Origin: OLB19 sp964624165
GTDB taxonomy: Bacteria > Patescibacteriota > Minisyncoccia > Phycocordibacterales > UBA918
NCBI GenBank assembly: GCA_964624165.1
Contig: CAZUWG010000022.1
Span: 1-7,967, forward strand
Direction: 5' to 3'
Length of the DNA stretch: 7,967 nucleotides
Shown here: in pieces, positions 5,469-7,967 of the stretch
Layout: each line of letters begins with the position of its first letter
How positions within the stretch are numbered: position 1 is the stretch's first letter
Notes under the pieces: model-generated
Databases searched by the model: none
Seen by the model: the letters and a program-made list of their open reading frames with translations, nothing else
Told to the model about the DNA's origin: nothing
Translations under genes and position numbers: made by a program

Positions 5469-6416
5469 ATGAAAGTATATCTCGCACTTGTCTGTAGTTT
5501 AGTCTTTTTTGGCAGTGGGGTAGCGTATGCGCAGCTCACTCCGCCAGCACCAAAACTTACCATCACCCTTTCCCCAACCACCCCTGAAGCAGGGGAGGAG
5601 GTGACGGCTTCTTTGCAGACACATACACTCAGTAGTAACCCCCGCAGTATTACATGGTCGGTCAATGGGGCTACGCAGTCAGCCGCCGCCAATCAACAAT
5701 CAATGACCTTCACGGCTCCCAGCCTTAGTACACGCACTGTAATTCAAGCAAGTGTGACTGATGGTAAGGGAACAACCCACCAAGCACGAAATACCTTTGT
5801 TGTTTCACAGCTTGATATTATCGTCGATGCCCGCACCACCACTCCAGGCTTTTACCAAGGCAGGCCTGAGGCCTCGATCGGGAGTGAAGTAAAGCTCACC
5901 GCCCTTTTGAAGGGAGCTGCCCCAAGTAGCCACACGTATATCTGGAAACTCAACGGCACCGTCCTCAATAATGGACCAGTACGTGGTGGCTATACCCAAA
6001 AACTCACCTTGCCGATGGGTCGCCGCGCCACTATCGGTGTCGCCGTCTACGATAACACCAATACTTTGATTGCTGATAAAAGTATTGCCATAAATGCCAC
6101 TGAGCCAGAAGTCCTATTTTATGAAGACAATGCGTTGCGCGGCATGATGACACGTGCACTCCTCAACAGCAGTATTATCAGCGGCTCTGAAGTCACCGTT
6201 CGTGCCGAGCCTTATTTCCTCAGCCAAAATATCAGTAGCCAAAATCTTCACCGTGAATGGTCAATCAACGGCCGTACTACCCAAAGCCAAAACACCAATA
6301 AAAATTCCATCACCCTTGAGAAAGCTGGCTCCAGCCGCTTCCTGCTCGAGTTCCATATTCGCAACTTAGATCAACTCCTTCAAGGAGCGAAGGAGTCGGT
6401 ACGGATATCATTTTAA
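5469..6416 (+). CDS. Exported protein with three Ig-like beta-sandwich domains
   Basis: The 315-residue product has a clear Sec signal peptide: M-K, a hydrophobic core, and a predicted cleavage after V-A-Y-A (residue 21), leaving mature Q22. The mature part is almost all beta-strand and holds three Ig/PKD-like domains (about 26-115, 116-210 and 211-315). Each carries a core Trp in the pattern W-[SK]-[VLI]-N-G: WSVNG at W63, WKLNG at W159 and WSING at W264. Domain 3 begins with EVLFYED and has VRAEPYF, which I associate with a family common in Patescibacteria pilus and secretion loci. No sortase, lipobox or C-terminal anchor is visible, so it is probably outside the membrane, free or bound to a partner. 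Its position between the channel genes and the propeller and pilin genes suggests a role in the extracytoplasmic part of the machine or in adhesion. ATG 5463 is the alternative start, adding M-S. Confidence 0.8.
   Translation: MKVYLALVCSLVFFGSGVAYAQLTPPAPKLTITLSPTTPEAGEEVTASLQTHTLSSNPRSITWSVNGATQSAAANQQSMTFTAPSLSTRTVIQASVTDGKGTTHQARNTFVVSQLDIIVDARTTTPGFYQGRPEASIGSEVKLTALLKGAAPSSHTYIWKLNGTVLNNGPVRGGYTQKLTLPMGRRATIGVAVYDNTNTLIADKSIAINATEPEVLFYEDNALRGMMTRALLNSSIISGSEVTVRAEPYFLSQNISSQNLHREWSINGRTTQSQNTNKNSITLEKAGSSRFLLEFHIRNLDQLLQGAKESVRISF
6374..6396 (+). other. Overlapping alternative small inverted repeats at the end of the Ig-like gene
   Basis: ACTCCTT at 6374-6380 can pair with AAGGAGT at 6390-6396 (7 bp, 9-base loop); its CTCCTT part could instead face AAGGAG at 6382-6387, but that leaves a one-base loop and would need bases to open. 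Both AAGGAG copies are Shine-Dalgarno-like but lie over 40 bases from the next ATG. There is no T-tract. The site lies within coding sequence and may be incidental. Confidence 0.25.
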
Positions 6417-6421
6417 GGCTC

Positions 6422-6429
6422 TGTATAAC
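6422..6429 (+). promoter_or_regulatory. -10-like box TGTATAAC before the TolB-like propeller gene
   Basis: TATAAC at 6424-6429, directly preceded by TG, ends eight bases before the ATG at 6438. The predicted transcription start is about 6436, giving a leader of roughly two bases. The heptamer TGTATAA is identical to those at 1142 and 1824. There is no -35 box, and AAGG at 6415-6418 is too far from the ATG to be a ribosome binding site. Confidence 0.45.
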
Positions 6430-6437
6430 GTATTTTT

Positions 6438-7586
6438 ATGAACAAACTCACTTTCATCATCGCAGCCGGCATCATCTTTCTTATCTTAGCTCTCTCGTGG
6501 CTTTACCTCATTTTCTACGGCAAACCAGATACTGCTGGAGAACTTTTTGCCAACCTTGGTTTTGGTAATACTACAGACTCTGGTGAATTCATCACTCCGG
6601 ACAACACCGACACTCTCGACGCGCCACTGGTTGATGTCAATTCATCTGCTGTACAACAACTTACGACCCGTCCGGCCGTGGGGTATGGGACTACAGAGAA
6701 CACGCTGCGCTTTATGGAAGAAGGAACTGGTCACATCTACGAAATAGACCTCGCTACACAAGCAGAAACTCGCCTCACCAACACCACCATTCCTCGTGTC
6801 ACATCTGCAATCTTTAATGACGATGCTTCGCGACTAGTCTTCACCATTCATGGTGAAGGTGTCACCACCAATACTCTTGGGAACCTTCCTTTAGAAGGAG
6901 ACACCACCCTCACCACCACAAACCTCCCCCTAAACAGTGCTAATGTTTCCTTCCTTGATACCGACACACTTACCTACAGCACTACCGCCGATGCCACCAC
7001 CCTTACTCGGTTTGATATAGAAAATGGCACCACTGCCACAATCGCAACAGTACCTTTTTGGTCGATTCGCACCTTTGCGGTCGATGGGGAAGTCCTTTTT
7101 ATCAATCGTTTTGCAGCCGAGCTCACCGGAGCCTTCTTTGACGCCAACCCGTTTACTGCTTTAACAGAAACATATTTTGGACTCACCGGCTTTCCCACAG
7201 AAGAGTACTTGGTCTATAGCTACCATAAAGATGGACAATTTATCAATGAGTCGTATGACCGACAAACCAACGTGACCACCTTTCTCTCACTCACTGCATT
7301 ATCTGAAAAATGCACATCTTTTGACGACAACACCCTATATTGCGCGACACCTGCTCCCGGCGCAGTGACCCCAGACCTTCTAAAGCGGTGGTATCAAGGA
7401 GCAGATCAGTTTATTGACAACCTTTGGTCACTCGACTTAAGCACTGGGACAGGTACCCTTTTAGTCCTTCTTCAGGACACCACTGGCCGACAAATCGATC
7501 TGATCAAGCCGCACTTCTCACCAGGTAAGGATAGATTGTTCTTTATTAATAAAAATGATAACACCCTCTGGCGCTATGAACTCTAA
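6438..7586 (+). CDS. Membrane-anchored TolB-like beta-propeller protein
   Basis: The 382 residues begin with a short N-terminus and one hydrophobic helix (about 5-28, FIIAAGIIFLILALSW onward) with no cleavage site, so it is best read as a signal anchor with the bulk outside the membrane. A Thr/Asp-rich linker leads to a beta-rich domain (about 72-382) with propeller-like blades. Examples are GHIYEIDLATQAETRLT with FNDDASRLVFT (about 100-140), and at the end PHFSPGKDRLFFIN followed by LWRYEL, in the style of TolB/WD40-like PD40 repeats. Two Cys, C292 and C302, could form a disulfide in the exported domain. Similar anchored propellers occur in Patescibacteria secretion loci, to my knowledge with no proven function. 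Its stop lies inside the next gene, an 11-base overlap, which points to coupled translation with the pilin. Partner binding in the envelope is the likely job; no catalytic site is seen. Confidence 0.78.
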   Translation: MNKLTFIIAAGIIFLILALSWLYLIFYGKPDTAGELFANLGFGNTTDSGEFITPDNTDTLDAPLVDVNSSAVQQLTTRPAVGYGTTENTLRFMEEGTGHIYEIDLATQAETRLTNTTIPRVTSAIFNDDASRLVFTIHGEGVTTNTLGNLPLEGDTTLTTTNLPLNSANVSFLDTDTLTYSTTADATTLTRFDIENGTTATIATVPFWSIRTFAVDGEVLFINRFAAELTGAFFDANPFTALTETYFGLTGFPTEEYLVYSYHKDGQFINESYDRQTNVTTFLSLTALSEKCTSFDDNTLYCATPAPGAVTPDLLKRWYQGADQFIDNLWSLDLSTGTGTLLVLLQDTTGRQIDLIKPHFSPGKDRLFFINKNDNTLWRYEL

Positions 7587-7967
7587 ACTTTTTCTTTTCC
7601 TTAGCTTTTGCCTTGTCCTGCTACCAGCAGTTGCTTTTGCGCAGTTTCAGCCAATGGTAAGGATTCCTGGCGTTGATGCTGAAGCCCAAGTGGGGGACTA
7701 CATCAACGCACTTTATATTCTAGCGATCAGCATTGCCGCCTTTTTAGCGGTCATCAAGCTGATTATCGCCGGAGTGAAATACATGCTGACTGATGTCGTG
7801 CCGAGTAAACAAAGTGCTAAAAATGATATCAAAGGCGCCTTGATCGGTCTCTTGATCGTGATCGGTGCGGCCTTAATCCTTCAGACCATCAACCCCAACC
7901 TCCGCGTCTTTAGTATTTTTGACACCGGATTAAACTGTGACGGTCAGGATTACTGTGAAGAGGCTCC
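7576..7967 (+). CDS. VirB2/TrbC-like pilin, 3' end outside window
   Basis: The frame starts at ATG 7576, overlapping the propeller gene by 11 bases, and runs open to the right edge (130 codons seen). It encodes a signal peptide (1-22, hydrophobic core then V-A-F-A, with Q23 as mature N-terminus) and a short segment with the motif RIPGVD. A hydrophobic helix follows at about 45-67 (ending KLIIAGVKYML), then a charged loop (SKQSAKNDIKG) and a second hydrophobic helix at about 88-105, ending QTINPNL. Two helices joined by a basic loop after a cleaved signal is the VirB2/TrbC pilin plan, and this wording is familiar from Patescibacteria pilin genes beside PrgI and VirB4. The tail has C121 and C127, and continues beyond the window, so it is longer than a minimal VirB2. 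It would be the pilus or channel subunit. Confidence 0.85.
   Translation, partial: MNSKLFLFLSFCLVLLPAVAFAQFQPMVRIPGVDAEAQVGDYINALYILAISIAAFLAVIKLIIAGVKYMLTDVVPSKQSAKNDIKGALIGLLIVIGAALILQTINPNLRVFSIFDTGLNCDGQDYCEEA

Noticed and set aside
5294..5497. Forward open frame of 67 codons spanning the gap before the Ig-like gene
   Set aside because: It overlaps the membrane protein's last helices in another frame and runs into the Ig-like signal peptide; no supporting start context or family.
1..7967. CRISPR array, tRNA, rRNA, insertion sequence or attachment site
   Set aside because: I saw no regularly spaced repeats, no cloverleaf or rRNA-like sequence, no transposase and no terminal inverted repeats; the window is nearly all coding.

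Overview
The window looks like chromosomal DNA of an ultrasmall Candidate Phyla Radiation (Patescibacteria) bacterium, most likely of the Parcubacteria group. This rests on the gene set rather than on any marker gene. The order is VirB6/TrbL-like protein, PrgI-like protein, separate TraC-like domain protein, VirB4 ATPase, secreted Ig-like protein, membrane-anchored TolB-like propeller and VirB2-like pilin, all on one strand. From my knowledge of these families, this is the type IV secretion-like locus seen in many such genomes. Base composition is near half GC by eye. All eight visible stop codons are TAA, and no frame is interrupted by TGA, so nothing points to UGA recoding.

Layout, all on the + strand and almost without gaps: 1-1148, C-terminal part of a VirB6/TrbL-like channel protein cut by the window edge; 1161-1781, an unrecognised helical protein with a Pro-rich tail; 1785-1817, a strong GC-rich hairpin; 1838-2251, PrgI-like membrane protein; 2254-2883, TraC-like domain protein (VirB4 N-terminal half as its own gene); 2887-4686, VirB4 ATPase; 4692-5420, an unrecognised polytopic membrane protein with a basic N-terminal half; 5469-6416, an exported protein of three Ig-like domains; 6438-7586, a membrane-anchored TolB-like propeller; 7576-7967, a VirB2-like pilin cut by the right edge. 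No stretch over 300 bases lacks a gene.

Function: VirB4 would power pilus biogenesis or substrate movement. PrgI-like and VirB6-like proteins would form the inner-membrane channel, and the VirB2-like protein the pilus. The Ig-like and propeller proteins would lie outside the membrane, perhaps in the assembly or in surface contact. No coupling ATPase (VirD4), relaxase or VirB11 is present here, so conjugation cannot be inferred from this window. DNA uptake, protein secretion or host attachment remain possible.

The most interesting signal is regulatory. No start codon has a well-placed Shine-Dalgarno sequence. The gaps before four genes carry -10-like boxes just upstream of ATG: TGTATAA occurs three times, plus one TGnTATGCT. 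For the PrgI-like and Ig-like genes, the predicted transcription start falls exactly on the A of ATG, which suggests leaderless mRNAs. Genes spaced 0-5 bases apart or overlapping lack such boxes and look translationally coupled. Two hairpins, at 1785-1817 and 2857-2873, sit just before the PrgI-like and VirB4 genes and may set their relative expression.
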